Positions 10,641-20,812 of a stretch of 64,000 nucleotides of DNA are shown here, in pieces. The notes under the pieces were generated by a model. That model searched no databases. It saw only the letters and a program-made list of their open reading frames with translations, and was not told the DNA's origin. The stretch covers positions 22,413,461 through 22,477,460 of the forward strand of contig NC_049988.1 in the NCBI RefSeq assembly GCF_000003815.2, in the 5' to 3' direction. The position numbers and the translations under genes were made by a program. Source of the stretch: Branchiostoma floridae. Taxonomy: Eukaryota > Chordata > Leptocardii > Amphioxiformes > Branchiostomatidae. Numbering within the stretch: position 1 is the first letter of the stretch; every line of letters begins with the position of its first letter.

Positions 10641-11960
10641 ATTAGGCATTTTCCTCGTTTACTTCAACAACACAGAGTAGTTAGTCTACTGTGAAAACGA
10701 TGAAGTTGCAAGTTTTTAGCGCTTGCATTTTGTCCTTGTTATTTGTTTTTAGGGAACGTTTAAGAACATTTGACACTGCCACGACCGTATCATTTTCTAG
10801 GCTTCCCTATGTAAATCAAAACCTTCTGGCTACGTGCAAAAAAAATCGGGTACATTCTCTGCAATATATAGATATTTTTCTCTTTTACTACAACAACAAA
10901 GAGTAGTCAGTCTACTGTGAAAACAGTGAAGATGCAAGTTTTTAGCGCTTGCATTTTGTCCGTGTAACCTGTGTTTAGGAAACGTATAAGAAGCATTTTA
11001 TAAAGAAAATTGTTAAAAGACCTTCCATCAATAGATGTAAATACAGCTAGTTGTACTGGCATTAAGCATTTTCCTCGTTTACTACATCAACAAAAAGTAG
11101 TAGTCCTAAAACAATGAAGTTGCAAGTTTTAAGCGCTTTCATTTTGTCAGTGTTACCTGTTTTTAGGAAACACTTAAGAAGCAGTTATCATGAATTTGAC
11201 ACTGTCAATCCACGACCATATCACATTCTAGTCTTCCCTATGTACAAGAAACCTTCTGGCTACGTGCAAAAATATATATTGGTATTTTCTCTGCAATATA
11301 TATGAGAACTGAGGCGTGTCTACAATTGTAAAGTAATGCATCATGCCATTTACCATTTCTCATCTGTTATTTTACTACTCATCAAACTTGTAAAACAACG
11401 TGTTGTTTTGGGCCCATTGCTTTATCCATATGTAAAACTGCAAGCATGCACACAATCCAAACAAGAAAATGGAGTAAGATATATGATTCTTAGCAAAGCT
11501 GAAATCTATGTAAAGAAAAACAATAATGGATTTGATCAGGAGCTTTCTACTTCTAGAATGTTTCTTATGTAATACCTCTTGGCTTTTTGTCAAAACTATG
11601 GGCATATTCTCTGAAATATATGTAAGAAGTGAGGCGTGTCTAAAGTTGTACCACTGATTTATTGCTTTGGTGCTAAAATTCATGTAAAAAACAAGGAGCT
11701 TTCTACTTCTAGAATGATCCCTAAGTAAAACCTTTTTGCCAAGTGCCGAAAATATAAGTACATTTGTTCTCTGCAATATATATGATTGAACTTAGTATAC
11801 TACTTATTCATTGCTTTGATGCCTTTTCACTCATTCTCGTGCGTTATTTTGCTACTCAACAAACTTGTAAACAAAGTGCTTTTGGGGCCCATTGCTACAT
11901 TTTAACGTTTTACTGACTCGTAGCTTAACTTTTTACTGAAGACGTCCAGAGAGCCGGTTT
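10640..11960. repeat. Degenerate tandem repeat block, ~220-bp unit
   Basis: Several diverged copies share the motifs 'gaagttgcaagtttt.agcgctt', 'cattttgtc.gtgttacctg', 'accttctggctacgtgc' and 'ttctctgcaatatata'. Clear starts are near 10690, 10925 and 11110, with more distant partial copies at about 11340, 11600 and 11800. Short open frames inside are by-products of the repeat. No transposon ends were recognised. Confidence 0.6.
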
Positions 11961-12500
11961 GCGGTCATGTCTTGAGTGAAGCATTTTAAGCGATTTCGGT
12001 TTGTCTGTCTTGTCAGTTCATCGTTTTGTAGGAAACGCCGCCAAAACAGGAATGAACGTCATACGGCCAAACAAAATCGTTTTACTGGCTAGTAGTTTAC
12101 TGCAGTTGTCCGGAGAGCCGGTTTACAGTGGTGGAGATAGTCCCGCCTGTCGCCTAGGGACGACCTGAAAACAAACATCAGACATGAGATATGGAGTGAT
12201 GTGGTATACAAATATTTTGAGAAGTTTATTTGCGAGTTTATACCCGAGGGCTAATTGCAAGTGCATAGTATAATCATAGGAGATATACAAGTAACAATGA
12301 ACAGTTATAAACAATATTCTACTCTAATACTAGTGTTTGCTATTTCTTTACAGGTTGGGTTTGACATCTTTTTTTTGGAAGCAGAGGGAGACGGAAATCC
12401 CCACATTTTCCACCATTTGTGGTTTCTGTGATTTCAATGGTCTAATGTGATTAGTCTGATGGAGACTTAGGGTGTGCCATGTTTACTAGAAAGAACGGTT
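11961..12500. other. Downstream of lectin gene, no gene seen
   Basis: Contains two related segments with 'gtccagagagccggttt' and 'gtccggagagccggttt' (about 11944 and 12108). The part near 12300-12500 is probably the 3' untranslated region of the minus-strand lectin gene. Confidence 0.4.
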
Positions 12501-14927
12501 TCAGGAAACTGTACGGTTATAAGTAGTACCTGGGACAGCCTGGCATATGAAGCGTAACCTCGAGTAGCATGAGTAGTCGATCCACTTGTCATTATAGAGC
12601 CACGAGTAAAAGACGCAATCATCGTTGCCTCCAACGTTGTTTGGTTGTCCCTGAGCCCAAGAGCTGTACGTCCCAAGTGCAGAACCATCCACCCACTCAA
12701 AGCTCCCCTCCTCGTGCTGATCGTGCAGGCCGAACCAGAAGGTATCATAGTCGCCCACGGCATTGTGCAGGGAGATCAGGAAGGCGTTGGTCTCGGCGTC
12801 TCGGGGCATGGCGAGGGTGCCACCATCTTCACCACAGGCTGCGCCCGCATCGCTCCAGGTCTTAAGTGTGTCGAACGCCTTGTAGCAGATTCCACGGAAC
12901 TCGGTGTAGCCTATTGGACAAGATGCTGGAAAACAAGATTTACATCCGACTAACGTATAGACATGGGAGATATTTAAAAAGCAACAATTCATTAGATATG
13001 CGTCATCAGAACACCACTAAAACATGTAAATAAAGACAGTAAATGAGTAATAAAAGGCAACATTTCATATCTAAACATATAAATTCATTAGATATGCTTC
13101 TACAGAATACCAGCATAACAAGTCAATAAAGACATCAAAAGAGTATTAAAATCATTAACAAGATATTTCATCTTATGTGATAATCAATGCCACACATTAT
13201 TTGTTTCGTAAAAAAGTTCCTGTGTTCGGGGATTTTATACCAATGATATTTTTAAGTTCACCATCTAAAATAGTACACACAGCAACTGAAAACCCAAAGT
13301 AACTGGCATCTTACGCATTTCTTGAAGACGCTGCTCTAATGCGGTGACTCGGCTGCGCTCGCTGTCTAGGTCGCGCTTTAAGGCGTCAACAGTGGTAGAC
13401 AGTTGGCGCATGTCGTCTCGGTCTCGCTTCAAGGCGTCAACAGTGGTTGACAGTTGGCGGATGTCGTCTAGGTCACGTTTCAATGTGTTAACAGTGGTGG
13501 ACAGTTGGCGCATGTCGTCTTGGTCGCGCTTCAAGGCGTCAACAGTGGCGGACAGTTGGCGCATATCGTCTTGGTCGCGCTTCAAGGCGTCAACAGTGGT
13601 GGACAGTTGGCGCATGTTGTCTTGGTCGCGCTTCAAGGCGTCAACAGTGGTGGATATGTCGTCTTGGTCGCGCTTCAAGGCGTCAACAGTGGCGGATAGT
13701 TGGCGCATGTCGTCTTGGTCGCGCTTCAAGGCGTCAACAGTGGTGGACAGTTGGCGCATATCGTCTTGGTCGCGCTTCAAGGCGTCAACAGTGGCGGACA
13801 TGTCGTCTTGGTCGCGCTTCAAGGCGTCAACAGTGGCGGACATGTCGTCTTGGTAGCGCTTCAAGGCGTCAACAATGGCGGACATGTCGTCTTGGTCGCG
13901 CTTCAAGGCGTCAACAGTGGCGGACATGTCGTCTTGGTCGCTCTTCAAGGCGTCAACAGTAGCGGGCAGTTGGCGCATATCGTCTTGGTCGCGCTTCAAG
14001 GCGTCAACAGTGGTGGACAGTTGGCGCATGTTGTCTTGGTCGCGCTTCAAGGCGTCAACAGTGGTAGACAGTTGGCGCATGTCGTCTAGGTCGCGCTTCA
14101 AGGCTGTTGACAGTTGGGATATTGGATGGATGAATAGATGGATGGATGGATGGATGGATGGATGGATAGATGGATGGAAGGATAGATAGATGAATAGATG
14201 GATGACGGATTAAATTCTTAGATAAAGGATAGTTGACAAATCTTCAACAAAAGCTGACGAAAGATCACCCGACGTACCTGTAAAAGAAGTTATTGTGCCG
14301 CGCATATCCTCCAAGCTGTTGTTGGTAGTATTGAGTGCCGACTCCAGCTTGTCTTGTACCTCCACTAGAGCCCGAAGCTTGGAATCGATGTACATCTTGG
14401 TGCCCGGCTGCACGGAAATTTCCATCTCATCCAGTTGTTCTCGAAAAGCGGTTTTCTCCTTCATATCTTCCTCTCGGTTCTTTTTTTGGTGAATCTCAAG
14501 GTTTAGGAGTCGTTCTTCAAGGTCACGCAAGTTACCTGTGATAAAAGAAGATGGAATAGATAGATGAATGGATGGATGGATGGATGGGTGGATGGATGGA
14601 TGGATGGATGGAAGGATGGATGAATGGATGGATGGATGGAAGGATGGATGAATAGATGGAAGGACGGATGGAAGGATGGATAGATGAATAGATGGATTGA
14701 TGGATGGAGGAATGAATGAATGGATGGATAGATGGATGGAAGGATGGATGGATAGATGAGTAGATGGATGACGGATTTAATTCTTAGATAAAGGATCATA
14801 GTTGACAAATCTTCAACAAAAGCTGACGAAAGATCACCCGACGTACCTTTAAAAGAAGTTATTGTTTTGCGCATATCCTCCAGGGCGGACTCAATTCGAA
14901 GAAACTTCCCATCATCATTCAGATACG
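12501..14927 (-). CDS. C-type lectin with long repetitive coiled-coil neck (5' end not seen)
   Basis: Four exons join cleanly, all phase 1: 14927-14847, 14535-14278, 14103-13315 and 12925-12501. They give about 516 residues, open at the amino end. Order: short exon; a charged coiled-coil exon ([15 protein letters not shown]...); a 263-residue neck of 15 tandem units ([17 protein letters not shown] type, 17 or 14 residues) plus a partial unit; then one C-type lectin domain. The domain has six cysteines (SCPIGY, ICYKAF, AACGED, DDCVFY, YSCYS, FICQA), which is the long form. The sugar/calcium loop reads QPN where mannose binders have EPN and galactose binders QPD. The WND motif reads WID, so calcium and sugar binding are uncertain. 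The likely role is an oligomeric, possibly secreted, carbohydrate-recognition protein resembling collectins in layout but without collagen repeats. A signal-peptide exon upstream of 14927 was not found. Confidence 0.88.
13330..14103 (-). repeat. Coding minisatellite: 51/42-bp neck repeat of the lectin
   Basis: Fifteen full tandem units code for [17 protein letters not shown]-like 17-mers (10 units) or [14 protein letters not shown]-like 14-mers (5 units). The 14-mers cluster in units 4-7 plus unit 10. The two types differ by exactly nine bases, so the frame is always kept. The opposite strand is also open through much of this block, which is a by-product. Confidence 0.9.
14125..14220. repeat. 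(ATGG)n microsatellite
   Basis: GATG/GATA-type tetranucleotide run in the lectin intron between exons 2 and 3. Confidence 0.85.
14536..14846. repeat. (ATGG)n microsatellite and duplicated intron of the lectin gene
   Basis: A long GATGGATG-type array fills this intron. Its upstream flank (14775-14880) repeats 14205-14310 nearly base for base, including the end of the exon (the LEDMR.TITSF coding segment) and the splice donor. The exon end and its intron microsatellite were therefore duplicated together. Confidence 0.8.
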
Positions 14928-15004
14928 CTGCAAATTTGACATAGAAACGATTAGTGTAGGGTTAGAAGTTTGTCAACATTGGTTTATTTTCAAGTATTTT
15001 GTTG

Positions 15005-15175
15005 CGGCTTTGTGGTTGGGGTTGTTGACTTTGAACCTGGAGGTACTGAGTTAGAATCCCTGTTTGGGTGCGGAACCTAGAGGTCCCGAGTTCGATATCC
15101 GCCGTGCCCCCGAACTTGTGCCCCTGGGAACGCTACTTAACACGACCCTTTTTCACTTTTCAAAAAAAAAAAAGG
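15005..15175 (+). repeat. SINE, family A
   Basis: A tRNA-like segment with a B-box-like GAGTTCGATATCC is followed by a conserved body (CTTGTGCCCCTGGGAACGCT...CTTAACACGACC) and an A-run at 15161-15172. The body matches copies near 18060 and 46925. It sits just upstream of the first visible lectin exon. Confidence 0.6.
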
Positions 15176-15589
15176 TCTCGATGTTTTGCTCTTGGGATGG
15201 GCACCTAACACTTTACCGATCAGAATGAAAACGGCAAACCCCGGGGATGATGCGGGGTCGCCGGGTGACTCTGTCCCGTCTCTCCAAGTGCCGGAGAGTA
15301 CGGCGGACAAAACCGTTTCCCCGCCCGGCAACTGAGCCGGCTGTTTTGGGGGAGGTGCGGTCCGTAAGTGTCAGCTGGCGTTGGGAGCACCCCGGGACAC
15401 CTGGCGGATGCCCGTCATGTATTCAGCTAGCTAGAAGAAAGCGTATGCCACCCCGTAAGGGGCGGTATAACACCAACGGTGCTGTATTACACCGTATGAC
15501 CATGACTGACTGACTGATCAATAACATCCAGATGGCATCCCTATGCCAGAAAAGGCCTGGTCCACATCCTTGGACACTGCTTGAACAGG
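15176..15589. other. GC-richer intergenic DNA, no gene seen
   Basis: Holds the phrase GTATGCCACCCCGTAA at about 15444, which recurs at about 15894, so the minisatellite between them is bracketed by direct repeats. No exon was recognised. Confidence 0.4.
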
Positions 15590-15800
15590 ACGACGTGTTC
15601 TGGATATCCGGGATGCAGGCCGGGACGTGTTCTGGATATCCAGGATGCAGGCCGGGCCGTGTTCTGTATATGCAAGACGCGTCCTCATGCTCGGGCCGTG
15701 CTCTGGATATCCAGGACATGACCCGGGCCATGTATTGGGTATCAATGATGTGGACCCGGCCGTTTTCTGGATATCCAGGATGTGGACGGGGACGTGTATG
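15590..15800. repeat. Minisatellite, ~36-bp unit
   Basis: Six or seven imperfect copies of a unit like CCGTGTTCTGGATATCCAGG followed by ATG(C/T)(A/G)GG. Each unit holds the palindromic core TGGATATCCA. It is bracketed by direct repeats of GTATGCCACCCCGTAA. Open frames on both strands are by-products. Confidence 0.75.
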
Positions 15801-15996
15801 GGATAGGAAAGCCATCAGGATGCCATTTACACGTAACTAGAATGTGTCACGTCCCTGGCTCATCCCCGTCTTGTACTCAGCTAGAATGAAGGGTATGCCA
15901 CCCCGTAACGGGCGGTGCGCAAGTGGTAAGTTAGTTGTACGTGCTTACAACGTACGATCACTGTGCGATTGCCACGTTACCATATGCAGGCCGTAC

Positions 15997-16314
15997 TTAA
16001 GGTGGGTTCACACGTACGTGCGTATATATTCAAGCCCGTATAAGGTCCGTGTGGAAGTTGTAGCCTCTAGAAGGCTCCACAGGTCACCAGAAAATTAATG
16101 AAAATTTGACAAATATAGCAAAACAACATGCCAGCGAAATTAGCTGCGTTGCAAATCGTATTCCTCGGACAGTTAACATCTCTGCCATGTTATATGTCTA
16201 TATTTGTGCAATTTCTAACATTTATCCGGCGACTTGTGGAGCCTGGTAGAGGCTAAGTATTCCGTACGGACCTCAAAAGGACTTGAACATATACGCACCT
16301 GTCAACCAAGCTTT
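15997..16314. mobile_element. MITE of the GGTGGGTTCACACGT family, copy 1
   Basis: The left end is AAGGTGGGTTCACACGTACG and the right end is a decayed inverted copy (GCACCTGTCAACCAAGCTTTA). The interior includes TTGACAAATATAG, CGACTTGTGGAGCCTGGTAG and ATACGGACTTGA-type phrases shared with the copies at 53524 and 59106. No transposase reading frame is present. Confidence 0.65.
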
Positions 16315-17130
16315 ACACGTGCTGCTTATCGGCGCTTTCCTTACTCGCATGCATGTTGTACAGGGCACGCGGTGTTGCCCGTACTGGCTCGAACGGGGAA
16401 GTCAATCCTCAGCCCGAACGAAGAGAAAGTTCTGAATGCACCTAATGTGCTACGGCGTGTCTGCGCACTCCCAAATCATTTTGATTCAATAGGATTTCGT
16501 ACGGAAGCGGTACTTACCACTTACGAATCCCAAAATTTGCCAACGTTTTTTTTTGCACATAGACAACACGCAGTTGCACGTACGGCCGTTAACCCAGGCT
16601 TTCGCGGCCCCTTAGATAAGTCTTGTACGGGGCCTATCTCCACTGATAACTGCTGTCAAAGTGCAACCTGAACCATACTGATGTCTGGACTAAACCTTTT
16701 CAGAGTTCACACCGGTACCCTGACTAGCTTTATTGTATGAATGAAAATATATTCAAGCTTAACTTAAGGTGTTTTTTTTATTTAATACATGACAAGACGA
16801 ATTCGTCATCATTTTCTACGTTGTTTACTACGCTAAGTAAATTGCCTTATGATTTTGATATAAAACGATCGATATCTGGCAGAGCCGTGATGGTAATTTT
16901 TAATTACCGTCTGATTCAGGTTCCGCTGGTGCAGACGACACACCGGCCTGGTCCCTCAGAAGGACGACGAGACTCGTCATCATCACCATGGTTATGACAC
17001 AATTTCCCGCCATTTCTGTCAGAGAGTAGTCAAAGAATCAGAGAGTGACACATTTCCTCACTGCAATACCAACGTTATTTTATTTACCGCCAACAAATTG
17101 CAGCTATATTCAGGTTTGGATGAAGTTAGT
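16315..17130. other. No gene seen
   Basis: Several tacg-rich phrases suggest further decayed copies of the neighbouring MITE family. No exon or complete element could be defined. Confidence 0.35.
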
Positions 17131-17139
17131 TAAAGTCCT

Positions 17140-17400
17140 TTCCGCTCCAAATGGGGCATCGGGAGGCACCTATCTCCGTTTCCGTGCCCCTTGGCTACAC
17201 AACTTTGTGCACTCACCACAGCAGGGGAGTAGACCACTGGCAGTGGTGTGTGTTTAATTCCTATACCCTTTTCCAAATGCTGAGTGCTAAGCGGAGAAAG
17301 CATATAAATAATTTGTATACACTCAAAGTGTTAAGTATGACTCGGCCGGGGATGGAACCCACTTTGTGCACAAGTTTAGATAATAGGAGGACACATATCT
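17140..17400 (-). repeat. tRNA-derived SINE, family B, copy 1
   Basis: Contains 'cccttttccaaatgctgagtgctaag' and, towards its right, CGGCCGGGGATGGAACCCA, which read on the minus strand is a B-box region. The same order of blocks is found at 55200-55450, so this is one family with a tRNA-like head at the right and its body to the left. Confidence 0.6.
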
Positions 17401-17499
17401 GTCCTTATTTCTTTGATTCTGCTCCAAATTTGTCGTTGCGAAAAAATCGTTCCAGATCAAGCAAGATACCAACAAGTAGATAGATATACTAATCATTGA

Positions 17500-17990
17500 A
17501 ATACTTACACAAACTTTGCTAAATAATGTACATCTATAACTAACTTGCACAAGTCATGTTACGAGTACTAAATTCCTATCATAATTTAACGCTTAGATGA
17601 ATTCTGGCACGTTTGTATGAATTATGCAAATAGGGTCGATCTATATGATATACAAAATGAAATCTTAAATAACGCACCTTATGTTATCTTAAAACACTTG
17701 TCGGTGTACAAGAATTCTCTTGTATATCGGTGCCCACTTGGACGACAGATATGTGCAAGTACTCATTGTATTTGTGCTAATTTTGTTACAACTAATTTGC
17801 ATGGAATTTCGCTACAGATAATTGGCTACTATTGCGATGCTAATGCACACCAAGGTCGTTAGCAAATGAATGAGACCTTAAGTGCACGCTGTATTTTGGA
17901 CGTGAAATTGAACCGCAGTAATTAAGAAGTAATCAAGGAGCGTATTAGGGATGTATTGAAAGACGTAAATTAGGTTACTCAGTGGTGTCG
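17500..17990. other. No gene seen
   Basis: AT-rich intergenic DNA without recognisable exons or repeat ends. Confidence 0.4.
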
Positions 17991-18125
17991 TTGTCCCTCA
18001 ATGGCTAGAGCGTTGGATTCGGAACCAGCAGTTGGGCCTTTGTTCGATTTTTGCCATGCCCCCCGGCCCGATGTTGCGCCTTTGGGAAGGGCACTGAACA
18101 TGATTCACCCCGCCATGACGGTGGA
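17985..18125 (+). repeat. SINE, family A, with tRNA-like head
   Basis: An A-box-like TGGCTAGAGCGTTGGATTCG and a B-box-like GTTCGATTTTTGCC are spaced as in a tRNA. They are followed by the family body GCGCCTTTGGGAAGGGCACT. It ends next to the CA repeat. Confidence 0.7.
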
Positions 18126-18156
18126 GTAAAGCCAACCACATATTTCTCTCTTCAGA

Positions 18157-18163
18157 TGTGTGC

Positions 18164-18203
<40 letters not shown>

Positions 18204-18210
18204 CACACAA

Positions 18211-18268
<58 letters not shown>

Positions 18269-18359
18269 ACACGCACACAAACACACACACACGCACAAAC
18301 ACACACACACAAACACACGCACACACACAAACACACACAAACACACACACAAACACACA

Positions 18360-18414
<55 letters not shown>
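18157..18414. repeat. (CA)n microsatellite
   Basis: About 250 bases of CA dinucleotide with AA and CG interruptions. Long open frames of alternating Thr-His or Cys-Val across it, in both strands, are by-products. Confidence 0.97.
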
Positions 18415-18416
<2 letters not shown>

Positions 18417-18835
18417 TTTTGGTGCTCCAGTCTACCAACACCTCCCGCAGACCTGCCACAAGGACCGTAATTAGTTTTCTTCGCAATCTCTATTGCTAAC
18501 TTGATTTCAACATGAAACACTCAGCCGGGACGTCTCTGTAAGAAAAAGTTAACAGAAGTTCAGCAGCTAACTAGCAGGAATGTGCAGCCTTTGAACAAAT
18601 GATTATCTTCTGGTTTCTCATATCCCTCGCCTTATTAATATTGTGTTGTGGTGCAGGCTTTTGTTCACTGCCTTGTCATGTATATTACGTCTAAACATCC
18701 TGTGTGCCACCATCTCTCACTGTCAGGGTCTCCTACCTGTGTGCCACCATCTTTCACTGTGAGGGTCTCCTACCGGGAGCTTGTGGTCATACACCTTTAA
18801 CTGAGCTCTGTTCAGCTCCTATGCCCTTGTATCAC
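18415..18835. other. No gene; short 36-bp duplication
   Basis: Apart from two copies of a CTGTGTGCCACCATCT...GGGTCTCCTAC unit at 18700-18775, nothing recognisable was seen. Confidence 0.4.
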
Positions 18836-19175
18836 AACCAAATGACCTGAAATTTGGTATGAAGGTGTGCAGACTGTGTGCCTTCAGGACTTCATGTTCA
18901 CTTCTGGCGTACATTACTTGAAAACTGTTGAATTTGGGTAAATTTTGCCATTTTCAGACGGAAAATGTATAGTATTGGCCTTTGTATGAAAACCAAATTA
19001 TCTGAAATTTGGTATGATGTTGTGTAAGATTTGCGCACATGTGCCTCTATTCACACTTATGTTGAACATCACTTAAAATTGAATAAATTGGGTATTTTTG
19101 TGAAAAATGCATATTTTGGGCTCCTGTGTCATGAAAAGCCAACTGATCTGAAATTTGGTTTAGGGGTAGCTTTAG
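18836..19175. repeat. Tandem repeat, ~130-150-bp unit, three copies
   Basis: The phrase 'accaaatgacctgaaatttggtatgaaggtgtg' recurs in diverged form at about 18838, 18990 and 19137. Each is followed by a section with TTGAAT.GGGTA and an ATTTTGG-type string. Confidence 0.65.
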
Positions 19176-20019
19176 CACTAGGAATGGAAAATGGGTCACA
19201 TAGGCCAGTCCCAATCTTGTATAATTAGATAGTGGTGTTTGGGGGGGGGGGGGGAGGATTGAAAAGGTTTTGTTCAATAAATCCCCTTTCCAATTTTTAT
19301 CGGTGATCGTTGTAGTTACATAGCTTCAGCAATGCAAGAGGAATGTTTTGACATGTTAAGGTGTGAGTAACTCCAACTCGTTATCACAATTTATGCAAAA
19401 GATCAGAAGGACAACGTTTTCCACAGTGGAGGGATTATTTTTAGCCTTGTACCAAGTTTCATATCGCAAAACTTTTGAACGGCTTGCCCTAAAGCTTCCA
19501 AATTTGAACTTTTTACAAAATTTTGTTTGCAAAGATTTTCATTGATTAAAGTCAGTTCATCATTTTCCGTGGTGCCAGAGCATTGAAATTCTGACGTTTT
19601 GAAGTCTTTCTTGGTAAAATACGCTTGTATTCTTACATCAATACATTGCAATGTAATTTTTATTATTTAATATTCATAATTTACGCTAATCGAATGATTT
19701 TAATCGCGGTGGAATAAAACTCCTCTCCCGGCTAAACTCCTTCCCCAGCTTATGTTACTGTCTTAAAACACCGCAAGATCTGCTTGGAGATTATGAAATC
19801 CATCCTTCCTATATAGTTTACCGTTTATGTTGGTGCACTAACTTTAAAGCATTTTCTGTAAAAATATCATATCGGGCAATAAAACGGTGTTGTCAAGCAA
19901 TGACTTAAATACCCTAACATGGAAATCAACTAACATTTTGTAACTGAAGACAGGCTGTTGACATCGCAGTGAGTACTGGTGAATTCTGCATTGTTTAATA
20001 ACTGAACCATGTAGGGTAA
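19176..20019. other. No gene seen
   Basis: AT-rich DNA with a G-homopolymer at about 19238-19254. No supported exon or element. Confidence 0.4.
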
Positions 20020-20370
20020 AATCCATGGTTGGAAGCGACTATTTAAAGCGTCTGTTGCAGAGATGCTTTCCGCTCCTTACTCAGCATCCAGAGTTCCTCA
20101 AACGAACAAGAAACAGCCATAACTTCAAGTACAAGAGTTACCAACCTATTATTGATGTGTTCAAAAATTCGTACTTTCCCAGAACTATCGTAGAGTGGAA
20201 CTTCTCTGGATAGTTTTAAAGAACGCTTGCAGATAGAAGTGCAAAAGTTAGGTGTGACGGATCGTTCAGTGTACCAGCTGCTGCCGCACCGCGTGCCTGC
20301 GAAGCTGGTGTGTTACGCCGAAGGGCGGTTATACCGGCTATATAGATACAGACAGATACAGATACATAGT
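20020..20370 (+). mobile_element. LINE 3' end fragment with (GATACA)n tail
   Basis: The translation near 20030-20210 ends in NSYFPRTIVEWN, the closing motif of CR1/L2-like ORF2 proteins. It is followed by a 3' region with CTGCCGCACCGCGTGCCTGC, CGCCGAAGGGCGGTTATACC and a GATACAGACAGATACAGATA microsatellite tail. Only the last part of the element is present. A short piece of the same tail type occurs at about 40083-40110. Confidence 0.7.
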
Positions 20371-20394
20371 GTGATTCATATAGCACTGGTAAAC

Positions 20395-20700
20395 AATACT
20401 GGTGCGCTATCAGTTTGGATAAAGGAGTTTTCTTAGATGTTCACGTCACATTCCTCATAATTGTAGTGTTTTTCACAGGTGTGTTCTACAATGGCTGTTT
20501 GAACTCGATTTCTGTGCAGCAGAATAATCACACTGGTCGCCATTGTAGGATTTGTAGAGTTTTTTTATATAGTGATAAGGTAGATTTCCAAGCTGTCCTT
20601 CCCCACACTCCCCACACATCACCTGCAGTGTATTTGGGAAGACGATAATCAAACTGGCATTTACATACTGCGAAATAGTCACACTGGTCACATTAGACTA
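20395..20700 (-). pseudogene. Orphaned 3' fingers of ZNF-3
   Basis: Minus-strand remnants such as GDQCDYSAAQKS and VMCGECGEGQL are recognisable C2H2 pieces with deletions and stops. The region matches the 3' ends of the sister genes (TTTGGATAAAGGAGTT near 2258 and 20415; ACATTCCTC near 2279 and 20448). It is separated from ZNF-3 by the LINE tail at 20700-20812, so it is the former end of that gene, now untranslated and decaying. Confidence 0.75.
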
Positions 20701-20812
20701 GATTTGTGATACTTTTATATTTATATATACACCTATGTTTTGACTTGTTGTGACCTGTACTTAGCTCGGTTGGGCAAAACTGTATAGGTCTTCATTCATT
20801 CATTAACATAGT
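20700..20812 (+). mobile_element. LINE 3' tail inserted in ZNF-3
   Basis: The phrase TGTGACCTGTACTTAGCTCG, then GGGCAAAACTGTATAGGTC, then TTCATTCATTCATT closely matches the LINE 3' end at 26467-26523 (GTGACCTGTACTTAGCCCAG...AAAGGTCTTCATT). It interrupts a finger codon run: 'cactggtcaca' lies on the left and 'gtttttcccgtgtgag' on the right. The interrupted text is continuous in ZNF-2. Confidence 0.8.

Noticed and set aside
13344-14189. Plus-strand frames across the lectin neck
   Set aside because: They are the reverse complement of a repeat whose minus strand joins perfectly, by splice phase, to a C-type lectin domain.
18051-18520. Several 100-160-codon frames of Thr-His or Cys-Val
   Set aside because: They are translations of a CA microsatellite.
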